Source of the DNA: Rhodothermales bacterium
Lineage (GTDB): Bacteria > Bacteroidota > Rhodothermia > Rhodothermales > UBA10348
Length of the DNA stretch: 64,000 nt
Assembly: GCA_017643395.1 (NCBI GenBank)
Contig: JAEPNP010000005.1
Location: 1-64,000 of the forward strand
Direction of reading: 5' to 3'
Of this stretch, positions 26,377-37,100 are shown piece by piece. The notes beneath the pieces were generated by a model, which was not told the DNA's origin, ran no database searches, and saw nothing but the letters and a program-made list of their open reading frames with translations. Numbering within the stretch: position 1 is the first letter of the stretch; each line of letters begins with the position of its first letter. The translations under genes and the position numbers were made by a program.

Positions 26377-26384
26377 GGCCTGCG

Positions 26385-27785
26385 CTATACCCCCAGCTGT
26401 GCAACGGCGTCCCGCACCATGGCCTCCGCACTCTCCGGCGTAGGCGCCTCGGCGTACACACGCAGAACAGGCTCGGTCCCGGACGGCCGGACCAGCAGCC
26501 ACCCCGTGTCCGTGCGGTGCTTGTACCCGTCCAGATCCTCGAGTCCGCGCACGGGCTGACCGGCAATCTCTTTCAGCCCGCCGCCCTTGCCCAGTCGGTC
26601 CAGGGCCGCGGCCTTGCGATCCTCTGACGTATGCGCGTCGATGCGGAAGTAGGCGTGATGCCCGAAACGATCGAAGAGCATATCGACCAGATCCGAAAGG
26701 GAACGGCCGGACTTCACGATCATCTCCAGAACCAGCAGGCCCACATAAATGCCGTCCCGCTCCGGGAGGTGCCCCTTGACGGCAATCCCTCCGCTCTCCT
26801 CCCCTCCCACGACGACGTCCTCGCGGATGAAGTACTCACACACATACTTGAAGCCGATCGGCGTGGTATGCAGCGTGAGGCCGTAGTGCTCACACATGCG
26901 ATCGAGCATGTCGGTTGTCGAGAAGGTCTTGACCACGCTGCCCTGAAGTCCACGCTCCTCATGGAGATACCACAGGAGCAGCGCCAGCAGGCGATGTGAA
27001 TCCACGAACCGGCCGCGGTCATCCACCATGCCAATTCGGTCTGCGTCGCCGTCGTTGGCCACGGCCGCGGCGGCACCTGCATCAAACACCGCGGCAGGCA
27101 GATCGGCCAGATTCCGTTCGATGGGCTCCGGAGGCACGCCCTGGAATCCCGGATTGAACTCGCTGCGCAGTTCTACCACCGCGTCCGCGCCGAGCACCGC
27201 TGAGAGCAGTCCCTGACCGGCGCCGAACATCGCGTCGTGCACCACGGTGATGCCCGACCCGCGTATGGCCTGCACATCGATCACCTCGCCCAACATCTTC
27301 AGATAGTCCCCCTTGACGTCCCGCTGCGTGATGCGCGCGTCGTCCAGGGATACCGGCTGCACGGCCACCTCCTCGGGGATGCGGCGTTCGACCTCGGCAA
27401 TCTGCGCCGGCACGGCCGGTCCTCCGTTGGCGGCCTTGATCTTGAACCCGTTCCAGGCGGGTGGATTGTGACTGGCCGTCAGGACCACCCCGGCATCGCA
27501 CCCATAGGCCTTCGTCGCCCAGCTGATGGCGGGTGTTGCCGTGAACTCGGTTGCAAATACGACCTCTATGCCCAGGGCTGCCAGCACGCCGGCCGCATGT
27601 TCTGCGAACGCGCGTCCTTCAAAGCGCGTGTCGTGCCCCAAGACCACCCTGGGCGTGCCGTCACAGGTGTCGTGCAACCACTGCGCGGTGGCGGCAGCCA
27701 CCCGCGCCACGTTGGCGAACGTGTAGGTATCGCCGATGACGGCGCGCCAGCCGTCCGTACCAAACTTGAGAACCGGAGGGGTCAT
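26385..27785 (-). CDS. Phosphoglucomutase/phosphomannomutase
   Basis: 466 aa alpha-D-phosphohexomutase. Phosphoserine loop TASHNPP (Ser 105), metal loop NDGDADRIG, sugar-specificity loop region GGEESGG and phosphate-binding RPSGTEP near the C-terminus are all present. It interconverts hexose 1- and 6-phosphates for polysaccharide and envelope precursor synthesis. GGEESGG suits glucose/mannose substrates more than glucosamine. It is the last gene of the secA-recN minus-strand run, 30 bp after recN. Confidence 0.88.
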   Translation of the reverse strand: MTPPVLKFGTDGWRAVIGDTYTFANVARVAAATAQWLHDTCDGTPRVVLGHDTRFEGRAFAEHAAGVLAALGIEVVFATEFTATPAISWATKAYGCDAGVVLTASHNPPAWNGFKIKAANGGPAVPAQIAEVERRIPEEVAVQPVSLDDARITQRDVKGDYLKMLGEVIDVQAIRGSGITVVHDAMFGAGQGLLSAVLGADAVVELRSEFNPGFQGVPPEPIERNLADLPAAVFDAGAAAAVANDGDADRIGMVDDRGRFVDSHRLLALLLWYLHEERGLQGSVVKTFSTTDMLDRMCEHYGLTLHTTPIGFKYVCEYFIREDVVVGGEESGGIAVKGHLPERDGIYVGLLVLEMIVKSGRSLSDLVDMLFDRFGHHAYFRIDAHTSEDRKAAALDRLGKGGGLKEIAGQPVRGLEDLDGYKHRTDTGWLLVRPSGTEPVLRVYAEAPTPESAEAMVRDAVAQLGV

Positions 27786-27815
27786 GAATCCTGGATTGTG
27801 GCCCCGCCGGGCCGG

Positions 27816-29516
27816 TCAAACAGTCTGAATAATCAGTTCGCGGGCACTCTCAATGGCGGCATCGGTGACCTGGGCCCCGCTCATGAGGGCCGCCACTTCG
27901 GCTACGCGTTCATCTTCCGACAACAAGCGCATGCCGGTCCGCGTGCGGTCCCCCACTACATCCTTGGCGACCCTGAAGTGGGCCTCACCCTGGGCGGCCA
28001 CCTGGGGCAGGTGGGTAATCGTGATGATCTGGTGGTAGCGGGCCAGGTCCCGCATGCGGGCGCCCACCGACTGGGCCACACTGCCGGAGACACCCACATC
28101 GATCTCGTCAAACACCAGCATCGGCAGCCGGTCACTCTTGGCCAGGATGGACTTCATGGCCAGCATGATGCGACTGATTTCTCCGCCGGAGGCGATGCGC
28201 GCCAGGGCCCGCGGGGGTTCTCCGGGGTTGGTCGAGATGAAGAACTCCACGCGGTCGGTGCCGTCCGGGTGGGCCACCAGGCGCCGACCGTCGGGCATGA
28301 CGGCCAGTCCATCGTGCGACACATCCTGCTCGAACGCCACCTCAAAGCGGCTCCGCGGCATGCCCAGTCCGTGCAACTCGCTTACCACGGCTTCCTCAAC
28401 CCGAGCGGCGATCTCGCGTCGCTTGGTCGACAGCCGTTCTGCCGCCTCTCCCAGCGTACGGGAGGCAGCCGCAATCTCATCGGCCAGACGGGTCAGCGCG
28501 CCTGAAAAATCCCGGGCCAGATCCACCTGCTCGCCGATTTCGGCTCTGTAGGCCAGCACCGCTTCCAGGGAACCGCCGTAGCGGCGCTTCAGACGATCCA
28601 GTTCACCGATGCGCTCCCGGATGGCCTCAAGGCGCTCCGGATTGAATTCGATGCGCGCATTGTAATCCTGCAGAAACGAGGCGATCTCGGAGATGGCGAT
28701 TTGCGCGGACTCAAGCTCGGAAAGCGACGGTGCGAACTCCGGGTCGATGCGGGCCAGGTCGCGCATTTCGTTGCGCGCCACGGTCAAACGGTCATACACG
28801 GCCGACTCGGACTCGTAGAGTACCTCGAACAGGGAGTTCGTGGACTCGTGTAGACGTTCCGCGTTTTCGAGCACGCGCCGCTCGGCCTCCAGCCGCTCTT
28901 CTTCGCCGTCGACTGGTGAGGTGCGATCGATCTCTTCAATCTGGAACTCCCAGAGCTCACGCTGACGGGCCAGCTCCGCTTCGCGCGCGGCGAGGTCGTC
29001 CCGCTTGCGCACGAGCGCACGTACAGTCTCCAACGCCTCCGAGTACGCCTGCACCAGGGCGGCCAGGCCCCCGTACCCGTCCAGCATGCCCACGTGTGTC
29101 TCCACCCGGAGCAGCGACTGGTGATCGTGCTGCCCATGCAGATCCACCAGATGGGTGGCTACCTGCTTGAGCACGTGCACCGTGGCCGGCGAGTCGTTGA
29201 TGAACGCACGACTTTGCGATCCGGTGATCTCCCGCCGCAGGATGAGTTCCGGCAACCAGTCCAGACCGGCCTCTTCCAGGAGCGGCCGTACCCGCGGCTC
29301 GTCCACACCCTCGAATACGCCTTCTACGATCGCCTTTCGGGCCCCGGTGCGCACGACTTCCGTGGAGGCACGCTCTCCCAGAATCATCTTCAGCGCGCCC
29401 ACCACAATCGATTTTCCGGCGCCCGTTTCTCCTGTGACCACGTTCAGGCCGGGCTGAAACTCGACCTCCAGGCGCTCGATCAGCGCATAGTCACGAATGG
29501 AAAGGGATCTCAGCAC
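27816..29516 (-). CDS. recN: DNA repair protein RecN
   Basis: 566 aa SMC-like ATPase with GTG start. The N-terminus LSIRDYALIERLEVEF and Walker A GETGAGKS (29-36) are followed by a long coiled-coil region (about 150-380) and the C-terminal half with LARIASGGEISRIMLA, VFDEIDVGVSG and ITHLPQVAAQG. It acts in recombinational repair of double-strand breaks. It lies between the DUF1080 lipoprotein and phosphohexomutase genes on the same strand, with gaps of 55 and 30 bp. Confidence 0.95.
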   Translation of the reverse strand: MLRSLSIRDYALIERLEVEFQPGLNVVTGETGAGKSIVVGALKMILGERASTEVVRTGARKAIVEGVFEGVDEPRVRPLLEEAGLDWLPELILRREITGSQSRAFINDSPATVHVLKQVATHLVDLHGQHDHQSLLRVETHVGMLDGYGGLAALVQAYSEALETVRALVRKRDDLAAREAELARQRELWEFQIEEIDRTSPVDGEEERLEAERRVLENAERLHESTNSLFEVLYESESAVYDRLTVARNEMRDLARIDPEFAPSLSELESAQIAISEIASFLQDYNARIEFNPERLEAIRERIGELDRLKRRYGGSLEAVLAYRAEIGEQVDLARDFSGALTRLADEIAAASRTLGEAAERLSTKRREIAARVEEAVVSELHGLGMPRSRFEVAFEQDVSHDGLAVMPDGRRLVAHPDGTDRVEFFISTNPGEPPRALARIASGGEISRIMLAMKSILAKSDRLPMLVFDEIDVGVSGSVAQSVGARMRDLARYHQIITITHLPQVAAQGEAHFRVAKDVVGDRTRTGMRLLSEDERVAEVAALMSGAQVTDAAIESARELIIQTV

Positions 29517-29571
29517 GCAGTCGGTGGAGTGTTCTACAACTGGAGGCGCTCACCTCCGGAAGTGCAACAAG

Positions 29572-30435
29572 TTAGTCGTCGTAGACGCACGCGGCGCGGT
29601 TGTCGTGCTCATACCACCACCGAAAATTTGCCGCCCCGGGATCCATGCAACCGGAGAGATTGAGCAGCTCCACCCGCCGGAATTCAACCGGGTGGCTTTC
29701 GCTCTGCAGCGCGATGTAGCCAGCACCCAGCAGCTCGCCGTCCCGCTTTTCGGCAGGGTCGAATCCGTCCACTACACCGCCGCCGACTTGCGGACGGTAG
29801 TAGCCCAGGACCGGCTCCCCCTCCACGGCGTGGGCAATGAGCGAATCACCCAGGACCACCACCTCTACCTCCACCCAGTCGTCGCCGTGAAAGGTCGGGC
29901 TTTGGGCATTGATGCAGTGGTCAGTGACCAGTTCGCCGTCCATCTCAACGTGCGTGCCTGGCGTACACAGGTTGGCGGTGGGGCGTTCATCCACCCCGTT
30001 TCCGCCCAGGAACTGGACCTCGATGGAGATCGGGAAGTCCTGGTCCAGGCCCATCGAAGAGGCGGACTGGCTATGAACCATCACGCCTGAATTGCGGAAT
30101 GCCCAGCCGGGCCCGCCCTCGGCCTGGTCCCCGGTGAATCGGTACAGGATGTTCAGACGGTAGTGGGAGTACGGCGTCTCGTAAAACAGATGACCGAATC
30201 GCTCATCGAACGCGCCGTAACCGTCGTAGGCCACCTTGATGACGCCGTCCTCCACCCGGAAGGTGTTGGACGAGTCCTGGCCGACAGCTTCTCCGCGAAT
30301 CTTGGGGGTCCAGCCGGTGAGATCCTGCCCGTTGAAGAGCTGGACCCACTGCTCAGCCTCCTGGTCGTTGGTGACCTCCAGGCGTGCGCCGCCGCAGCCG
30401 GCCACGAGCACGGCGGCCAGAATGAGGCCCCTCAT
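29572..30435 (-). CDS. DUF1080 (3-keto-disaccharide hydrolase-like) lipoprotein
   Basis: 287 aa from the ATG at 30435 that overlaps the secA stop (ATGA). Lipobox LVAGC (Cys about 14). The body opens with WVQLFNGQDLTGWTPKIRGE and has FRNSGVMVHSQS and SIEVQFLGG, the DUF1080 concanavalin-like pattern associated with glycoside breakdown. The last about 25 residues, GCMDPGAANFRWWYEHDN and two Cys, resemble the GCxDPxAxNY unit repeated in Bacteroidota surface proteins. Being translationally coupled to secA is odd and probably reflects operon fusion rather than shared function. Confidence 0.82.
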   Translation of the reverse strand: MRGLILAAVLVAGCGGARLEVTNDQEAEQWVQLFNGQDLTGWTPKIRGEAVGQDSSNTFRVEDGVIKVAYDGYGAFDERFGHLFYETPYSHYRLNILYRFTGDQAEGGPGWAFRNSGVMVHSQSASSMGLDQDFPISIEVQFLGGNGVDERPTANLCTPGTHVEMDGELVTDHCINAQSPTFHGDDWVEVEVVVLGDSLIAHAVEGEPVLGYYRPQVGGGVVDGFDPAEKRDGELLGAGYIALQSESHPVEFRRVELLNLSGCMDPGAANFRWWYEHDNRAACVYDD

Positions 30436-33400
30436 CGTCCGTGGCAGTGCTTGTACTTCTTGCCGGAGCCGCACGGGCACGGATCATTTCGACCAACGCG
30501 CTCCTCCACCACCACCGGCGCCGATTTGGCCGTCGGGTCCTGACGCTGCTGCTGTCCGCCACCGGAGCCGGAGACGCCATAGTTGGGCTGGGCACTTTCG
30601 TGCGTCGAGCGGGCCCGCCGCGGATCGAGACGGCGCGTCTGCTGGCGTTTGGGCGCACGACCTTCGGTCTGCCTGGACACCATCGGCCCCGAACGCATCA
30701 CGAAGGACACCACGTCCTCATCCACCTGCTCCACCAGTTCCTTGAACAGGCGGAAGGCATCCATTTTGTATTCGATCACCGGATCGCGCTGACCGTACGC
30801 TCGCAGTCCGATGCCTTCTTTGAGCTCGTCCAGCTTGCGCAGGTGCTCCGTCCAGGCCGTGTCGATCATCGAGAGCACGGTGACGCGCTCCAGCGCATCG
30901 TTCACTTCCTGTCCGTCCGATTCCACGGCATCCTGGATAGCCAGCGTGGCCCGCAACGCCTTGCGACCGTCGGTGAAGTCCACGTAGACCTTCTCCGGCT
31001 TTTTCTCCTGGTCCGACTCCAGGATTTGCCGCATCGACTCTGCAAACGGTCGAGCAAGCGCGTCACGTTTGCGCTTGTAGAAGTCGACGGCCGCCTGGTA
31101 GGCCCGCTCAGCCACGCCGTCCTCGCCCAGGGCGTAGAACGCCTCCCGATCCAACTCGAAGTCCACGGCGAACTTGCGCAGCATGTCCTCGCGCAACTCG
31201 TCCAGATTGCCGTCTCCGTGGTGCATCTCCACCACGCGGTCGATGCTCTGGCGCAGCGCGTCCAGGATATCGCCACGCAGCCGCTCCCCTTTGAGGGCGT
31301 GAATGCGCCGGTCATAAATCACATGCCGCTGGGCGTTGAGCACATCGTCGTACTCAAGCTGCCGCTTTCGAATGGCGAAGTTGTTCTGCTCCACCTTCTT
31401 CTGGGCACGCTCGATGGACTTGTTGACCCACGGGTGGGTAATCACCTCGCCCTCGGCCATGTTGAGCTTGTCCATCACCTTCGCCACACGGTCGCTGGCG
31501 AAGAGGCGCATCAGGTTGTCGTCCAGCGAGATATAGAACTGGCTCTCGCCGGGATCCCCCTGACGACCGCTTCGACCACGCAGCTGCAGGTCGATGCGGC
31601 GGGATTCATGACGCTCCGTACCCACAATGGCCAGACCACCCAACTCTAGCACACCGGGTGCCAGCTTGATGTCGGTACCGCGACCGGCCATGTTCGTGGC
31701 GATGGTCACCGCGCCTTTCTGGCCGGCTTCGGCCACAATCAGGGATTCCTCCTTGGCGCGGTCACGCTTGGCGTTCAGCACGTTGTGCTTGATGCCGCCT
31801 CGCGTCAGCATGCGGGACAGCGTCTCCGAGACCTCCACGGTCGTGGTGCCGACCAGCACCGGCTGTCCTTTTTCGTGGTACTCGCGGATTTTGTCGATGA
31901 CCGCGTTGTACTTCTCGCGCTTGGTGCGGAAGACGAGGTCGTCCAGGTCCTGACGGGCGATGGGCTTGTTGGTGGGCACCACCACCACGTCCATCTTGTA
32001 GGTCTTGAAGAACTCCTCCGCTTCCGTCTCCGCCGTACCGGTCATACCGGCCAGCTTGTGGTACATGCGGAAGTAGTTCTGCAGGGTAATAGTGGCGTAC
32101 GTCTGCGTGGACGCCTGGATCTTCACCCCTTCCTTGGCCTCGATGGCCTGGTGCAGACCGTCCGAGTACCGCCGCCCTTCGAGTACACGTCCCGTGTGCT
32201 CGTCCACGATCATGATGCGACCATCCTGGACAATGTACTCGGCATCCTTTTCGAAGAGGATGTAGGCCTTCTGGAGCTGCTCGATGGCATGCAGGCGGGC
32301 CGCGCGCTCTGAGTACGTGGTGTACAGGTTGCGCTTCTTGTCCTCGAGTTCGTTGCGCAGCACCCGGCGGTCGTTTTCCCGCTTGGCTTCGCGCTTTTCC
32401 TCGGTCAGGGAAGCGTCGGCGTCCAATTTCTCATCGAGGTCGAGCAGGCCGTCCTCATGCTCCTTCTCAAAGCGCGCCACCTCCTCGCCCAGGTCGGGCA
32501 GGATGAAGAGGTCCGTATCCTGGTTGGCCGACTTGGCAATGAACGAGCGACCTTTTTCGGTCATCTCGATGGCGCGCTGCTTCTCGTCGTAGGCAAAGAA
32601 CAGCTCGTCATCCACGAACGGCATGTTCTTGGCGTTGTCCTGCAGATAGAAGAACTCGGTCTTCTGCCTGAGGGCCTCCACGCCGGGCTCCTGAAGAAGC
32701 TTGCGCAGGCGTTTGCTGCGCGGGTAGCCGCGGTAGGCACGGAGCAGGGCCAGGCCGGCCTCCTCCTCCGCCTCGGCAGCCTTTTTGTTTTCGTCCTTGC
32801 TCAGCCAATCATCCCGTCGGGCCAGCGCTTTTTCCGCATCGCCCACCAGATTGGCCACCAGCTTCTGCTGCGAATAGACCAGCTTCTCAACGCCCGGCTT
32901 CAGCTCCTCGAACTGGCTTTCGTCGCTCTGCGGCACCGGACCCGAGATGATGAGTGGCGTACGGGCCTCATCGATGAGCACGGAGTCCACCTCATCCACA
33001 ATGGCAAAGTGGTGGTTGCGCTGCATCAACTGCTCCGGATCTACCACGAACGAGTTGTCGCGCAGATAGTCGAAACCGAACTCGTTGTTGGTCCCGTAGG
33101 TGATGTCTGCCTCGTAGGCGGCTTTGCGCCCCGGAGAATGCGGCTCGTGGCGGTCGATGACGTCCACGGTCAGCCCCAGGAACTCGTAGACCTTGCCCAT
33201 CCACTCGGAGTCACGCTGGGCCAGGTACGGGTTGACCGTCACGAGATGCACACCGCGACCGACGAGGGCGTTCAGGTACACCGGAGCCACAGCGACGAGG
33301 GTCTTGCCCTCACCCGTCTTCATTTCGGCGATGTCCCCGTTGTGCAGTGCCATGCCGCCCAGCATCTGGACATCGTAGGGGATCATTTCCCAGTGGATCT

Positions 33401-33845
33401 TCGCACCACCTGCAATCCACTCCCTGCCCACCATGCGGCGACAGGCGTCCTTGGCAACGGCGAAGGCCTCCGGCAGGATCTCGTCGAGGGTCTGCTCGAC
33501 CGTGCGGTGCCATTCGTCTTCGAGGTCGTCGTACTCCTCGTAGAGGGCCTGCCGCTCCTCGAGCGTCATTTCCCGCATGGCGCCGGGCAGCCCGTCTCCG
33601 CCCACCTCGTTGTCGGGCGTCACGCCGGCCTTCAGCTGGGCCTGGATATCCCGCATGTCCTTTTCGATGTCGGCAAGCGAATCGGCGATGCGTTGCCGAA
33701 ACTCCGGCGTCTTGGCCTGGAGCTCTTCATCGGTGAGGGATTGCAGCTTCTCGTACTCGGCGTTGATCGCATCAACCCGGGGCCACAGCTTCTTGAGCGC
33801 CCGTTCGTTCTTGTCGCCGAATAACTTCTTTATCGTATCGAACAT
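30432..33845 (-). CDS. secA: Preprotein translocase ATPase SecA
   Basis: 1137 aa, longer than the roughly 900 of E. coli because of an insertion in the first nucleotide-binding domain (about 300-500) typical of Bacteroidota SecA. It has GMALHNGDIAEMKTGEGKT (Walker A), DEVDSVLIDEARTPLIISG, GRGTDIKL, LQLRGRSGRQGDPG and a C-terminal zinc SEC-C motif NDPCPCGSGKKYKHC. It drives Sec-dependent export at the inner membrane. It heads a minus-strand run with DUF1080, recN and phosphohexomutase. The palindrome CTGACA-CGC-TGTCAG lies about 150 bp upstream. Confidence 0.97.
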   Translation of the reverse strand: MFDTIKKLFGDKNERALKKLWPRVDAINAEYEKLQSLTDEELQAKTPEFRQRIADSLADIEKDMRDIQAQLKAGVTPDNEVGGDGLPGAMREMTLEERQALYEEYDDLEDEWHRTVEQTLDEILPEAFAVAKDACRRMVGREWIAGGAKIHWEMIPYDVQMLGGMALHNGDIAEMKTGEGKTLVAVAPVYLNALVGRGVHLVTVNPYLAQRDSEWMGKVYEFLGLTVDVIDRHEPHSPGRKAAYEADITYGTNNEFGFDYLRDNSFVVDPEQLMQRNHHFAIVDEVDSVLIDEARTPLIISGPVPQSDESQFEELKPGVEKLVYSQQKLVANLVGDAEKALARRDDWLSKDENKKAAEAEEEAGLALLRAYRGYPRSKRLRKLLQEPGVEALRQKTEFFYLQDNAKNMPFVDDELFFAYDEKQRAIEMTEKGRSFIAKSANQDTDLFILPDLGEEVARFEKEHEDGLLDLDEKLDADASLTEEKREAKRENDRRVLRNELEDKKRNLYTTYSERAARLHAIEQLQKAYILFEKDAEYIVQDGRIMIVDEHTGRVLEGRRYSDGLHQAIEAKEGVKIQASTQTYATITLQNYFRMYHKLAGMTGTAETEAEEFFKTYKMDVVVVPTNKPIARQDLDDLVFRTKREKYNAVIDKIREYHEKGQPVLVGTTTVEVSETLSRMLTRGGIKHNVLNAKRDRAKEESLIVAEAGQKGAVTIATNMAGRGTDIKLAPGVLELGGLAIVGTERHESRRIDLQLRGRSGRQGDPGESQFYISLDDNLMRLFASDRVAKVMDKLNMAEGEVITHPWVNKSIERAQKKVEQNNFAIRKRQLEYDDVLNAQRHVIYDRRIHALKGERLRGDILDALRQSIDRVVEMHHGDGNLDELREDMLRKFAVDFELDREAFYALGEDGVAERAYQAAVDFYKRKRDALARPFAESMRQILESDQEKKPEKVYVDFTDGRKALRATLAIQDAVESDGQEVNDALERVTVLSMIDTAWTEHLRKLDELKEGIGLRAYGQRDPVIEYKMDAFRLFKELVEQVDEDVVSFVMRSGPMVSRQTEGRAPKRQQTRRLDPRRARSTHESAQPNYGVSGSGGGQQQRQDPTAKSAPVVVEERVGRNDPCPCGSGKKYKHCHGR

Positions 33846-33991
33846 AGAGGTGTCCGCGGGTCAGCCGCGGATGCGCTGCCAAGGCAGCGTATGTGGAGGT
33901 ACGCAAGCCGCGCCTGCGTGCAAAATGTCTGAAACAGAGCCCGTTCGGGCCGGTGCGCGCCTGCACAATTCGCGTGCCAGACACAGCCAAT

Positions 33992-34006
33992 CTGACACGC
34001 TGTCAG
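33992..34006. promoter_or_regulatory. Inverted repeat CTGACA-N3-TGTCAG between secA and susC
   Basis: A perfect 6-bp inverted repeat with spacer CGC in the 344-bp divergent region 33846-34189. It shares half-sites with the repeat at 21885 upstream of hsp20. Apart from this, the susC leader hairpins at 34113-34151 and a run of seven Ts at about 34100, I see no other clear element in this divergent region. Confidence 0.3.
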
Positions 34007-34112
34007 GCTGCTGATCGTTCCCCCTGCCACGGCCGGGATCGGGCTGCCGGGGCGCTGTCCCGACACCCACGTTTGACCTGTGCCGAGGAAGCGATTATGT
34101 TTTTTTGATTAA

Positions 34113-34151
34113 GGGGTCCACACAACCCCTTTCGGGGTCCCCACAAACCCC
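34113..34151 (+). promoter_or_regulatory. Duplicated hairpin unit in the susC leader
   Basis: Two near-identical units, GGGGTCCACACAACCCC (34113-34129) and GGGGTCCCCACAAACCCC (34134-34151), each able to fold as GGGG/CCCC. The distal CCCC of the first can also pair with the GGGG of the second (ACCCC-TTTC-GGGGT), so mutually exclusive structures are possible 39 nt before the susC start. This could be RNA-level control or a tandem operator; nothing in the sequence decides between them. Confidence 0.45.
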
Positions 34152-34189
34152 ATCGACTCTCCCTTTTCCCCCAACCACAGGCACCCACT

Positions 34190-37100
34190 ATGCTTCGAGC
34201 CCTTCGAGCAGCCTTCGTGGTTTCCTTATTGATGCTTCCGCTTCAGGTCGCTGCCCAGGGAACCATTGAGGGCACCGTCACAGACGCCACCTCAGACGAG
34301 CCGCTAATCGGCGCGCAGGTGGTCATCCCCGCGCTGGGAATCGGCGCCGTCACCGACTTCGACGGCAACTATTCGATTTCGAATGTCCCAGCCGGAGATC
34401 ACACCGTGGAAGCACGATTTATAGGCTTCCGCACCCAGACCTTCCAGACATCTGTTGCCGACGGCCAGACCGTTGAGCTGGATGTGCGGCTGGACATGTC
34501 CGCCATCAACCTCGATGAGGTGGTGGTGACCGGAGCCGGAGGACCCGTAGAGAAGCGCAAGCTTGGCAACTCGATTGCCACCATTGACGCTTCGACGCTG
34601 GAGACCGCTCCGATTGCCACCTTCTCAGACGTGCTGCAGGGCCGCGAGCCCGGCCTCGTGGGACTGCCTTCCGGCGGACAGACCGGTGAAGGCGCGCGGA
34701 TTCGCATTCGGGGATCGGCGTCGCTCTCGCAGAGCAACGAACCGATTCTGTACATCGACGGCGTACGGGCCAACAACGACGGCGGCCTGACCTTCAATGG
34801 GGGTGGATCTCCCTCTCGACTCGACGACATCAATCCGGAGTCCATCGATCGGGTGGAAATCCTGAAAGGTGCTGCTGCGGCTACGCTGTATGGATCCGAG
34901 GCTTCCAACGGTGTGATCCAGGTCTTCACCAAACGTGGCAACGTGGGCCCACCGCGGTTTACGATGCAGATCCAGCAGACCGGCATCGCCTATCCCAAGG
35001 TGTACGATGCGAACACAGGTTTTGCACGCAACCAGGCCCAGGCGGACACCATGTCCAAATGGCTCGGCGTGGGCGGCCTCAAGCCGTATCAGCTGGTGGA
35101 GCGCGAGTTCATGGAGGACCTCTATGAAACCGGATATGGCCAGACCTACTCGGCCTCGGTCTCCGGCGGCTCTCCGGGTATCACCTACTTCGCGAGCGCT
35201 CGGTGGTTTGATGAGGACGGCGGATTCGGCGGCAACGATCGCCGGTATCCCCAGGGCGTCTCGACGGTGGTGGAGGACATCGCGCAGCGGGCCCAGGCCA
35301 CGGCCAGTCTCAACATCTTCCCGACCGACAAGCTGCAGTTCCGGATCACGTCCAACTACACGCAGGGCTATCTGCAGACGATGGACTCCAACAACAACAT
35401 CTACGGAGTGCCTTCGCTTGCCCAGTTCTCCAAGCCTGAACTGGTCCGGTACAACAACGAGACCGGCACCATTGCCTTCTCGACGGTCAATGAGGCCATG
35501 CAGCAGGTGCTCGAGCAGAGCGTCAAGCGGTATGTCGGCAGTGTGGGCACCAACTACCGCCCACTGGATGCGCTGACCATCGACGGCACGATCGGCGTGG
35601 ACTTCACCAGTCAGAAGGACACCGACGTACGTGCTTTCGGATGGAACATCGACGGGTTCTCCGGCTCCGAGCCGGACGGCTCACGTGACTACCGGAATAC
35701 CAACCGGCTCGAGGTGACCTACGATGTGAAGGGCACCCTGCTGAATCAGATCACGGACGACATCGAAAGCACGCTGCTGTTCGGATCGCAGGGCTTCATC
35801 ACCAATACGGACATCCTGCAGGGCAGCGGCGTCGCATTCCCCGGCCCGGGGTTCAACGTGACCGGTGCGGCCGCCAACGAGGATGTCTTTGAGGCCTTCC
35901 TGGAAGTCGCCAACGTCGGCGTCTTCTTCCAGGAGCAGATCGGCTTCCGCAACTTCCTGTACGTAACGGCCGGCGGTCGTCTGGACGCTTCGTCAGCGTT
36001 CGGCTCCGACTTCTCGACGGTGTTCTATCCGAAGATCTCGGCGTCCTTCATTCCGAGCGATGCGCCCTTCTGGCAGCCCATCGGCCCGATCTCTTCGCTG
36101 CGCTTCCGCGCGGCACTGGGTCAGTCCGGTCTGCAGCCAGGCGCTTTTGACGCCCTGACCACCTACACGTCCCTGTCGTCGTCCAACGGCCCTGGCGTGG
36201 CTCCGGACAACCTCGGTAATCCGAATCTCAAGCCGGAGATTTCCACCGAATGGGAGTTTGGCGTTGAGTCCGGACTGATGTCGGACCGCCTTGGCTTCGA
36301 GGCGACGTACTGGAACCGTGTGGTGAAAGACGCGCTCATCGACCGTCAATTCCCGGTCTCCGGTGGTTTCCGCTCCCGGCAGCTGGACAACATCGGCGAG
36401 TTGAAGGGACAGGGTGTCGAGATCGGCGTCAATGCGCTGGTCTACAACCGCGCGAACACGTCGGTCAACCTGTTTGCCAACACGGCCTACCTGTGGGAGC
36501 AGATCTCCGACATGGGCGGTGCACCTCCGATCAAAGTCGGCGGCAGCTACCCGCGGTATCGCAACTACCTTGTCGAAGGGTACGCCCCAGGCACGCACTT
36601 CGGTGCGAAGCTCCTGGACGTGCCCTCCGGTTCGCTTCCAGTGGACCTGAACGGCGACGGCAGCCCGGACACGGAAGCGCAGTTGCTTGCGCTCCTGGGC
36701 GGCACGGATCTCATGACGCTGCCCTCCAACACCACGCTCGTTCTGTTGGCAGATGACCCGAATCCGGATGACCTGCTTTCGGGCAACCTGACCCACTACC
36801 TGGGCAAGCCGACGCCTGACTTCGCCGGCTCCTTCGGTGGCACGGTCAAGTTCATGCGCAACTTCACGGTGTCGACCCTCTTTGAGTACAAGGCGGGCAA
36901 CTACTACGTGAACAACCTGACGGGAGCATTCCGCCAGTCCAACCGGTCCATCGGCCGCAACACACCAGATGCGGCGCGCGTGGAGCGGGACTACATGACC
37001 GGCGGCATCGACGCCAACGGCAACCCGCAGAACAACGCCCAGGTGCGCCTGGACGCGCTGAACGATTGGCTCTACAGCCAGCTCGCGCTCTCTCCGTTCT

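Noticed and set aside
32457-33824. 455-codon plus-strand frame opposite secA
   Set aside because: Mirror frame of SecA; leucine/valine-rich translation arises from the complementary codons.
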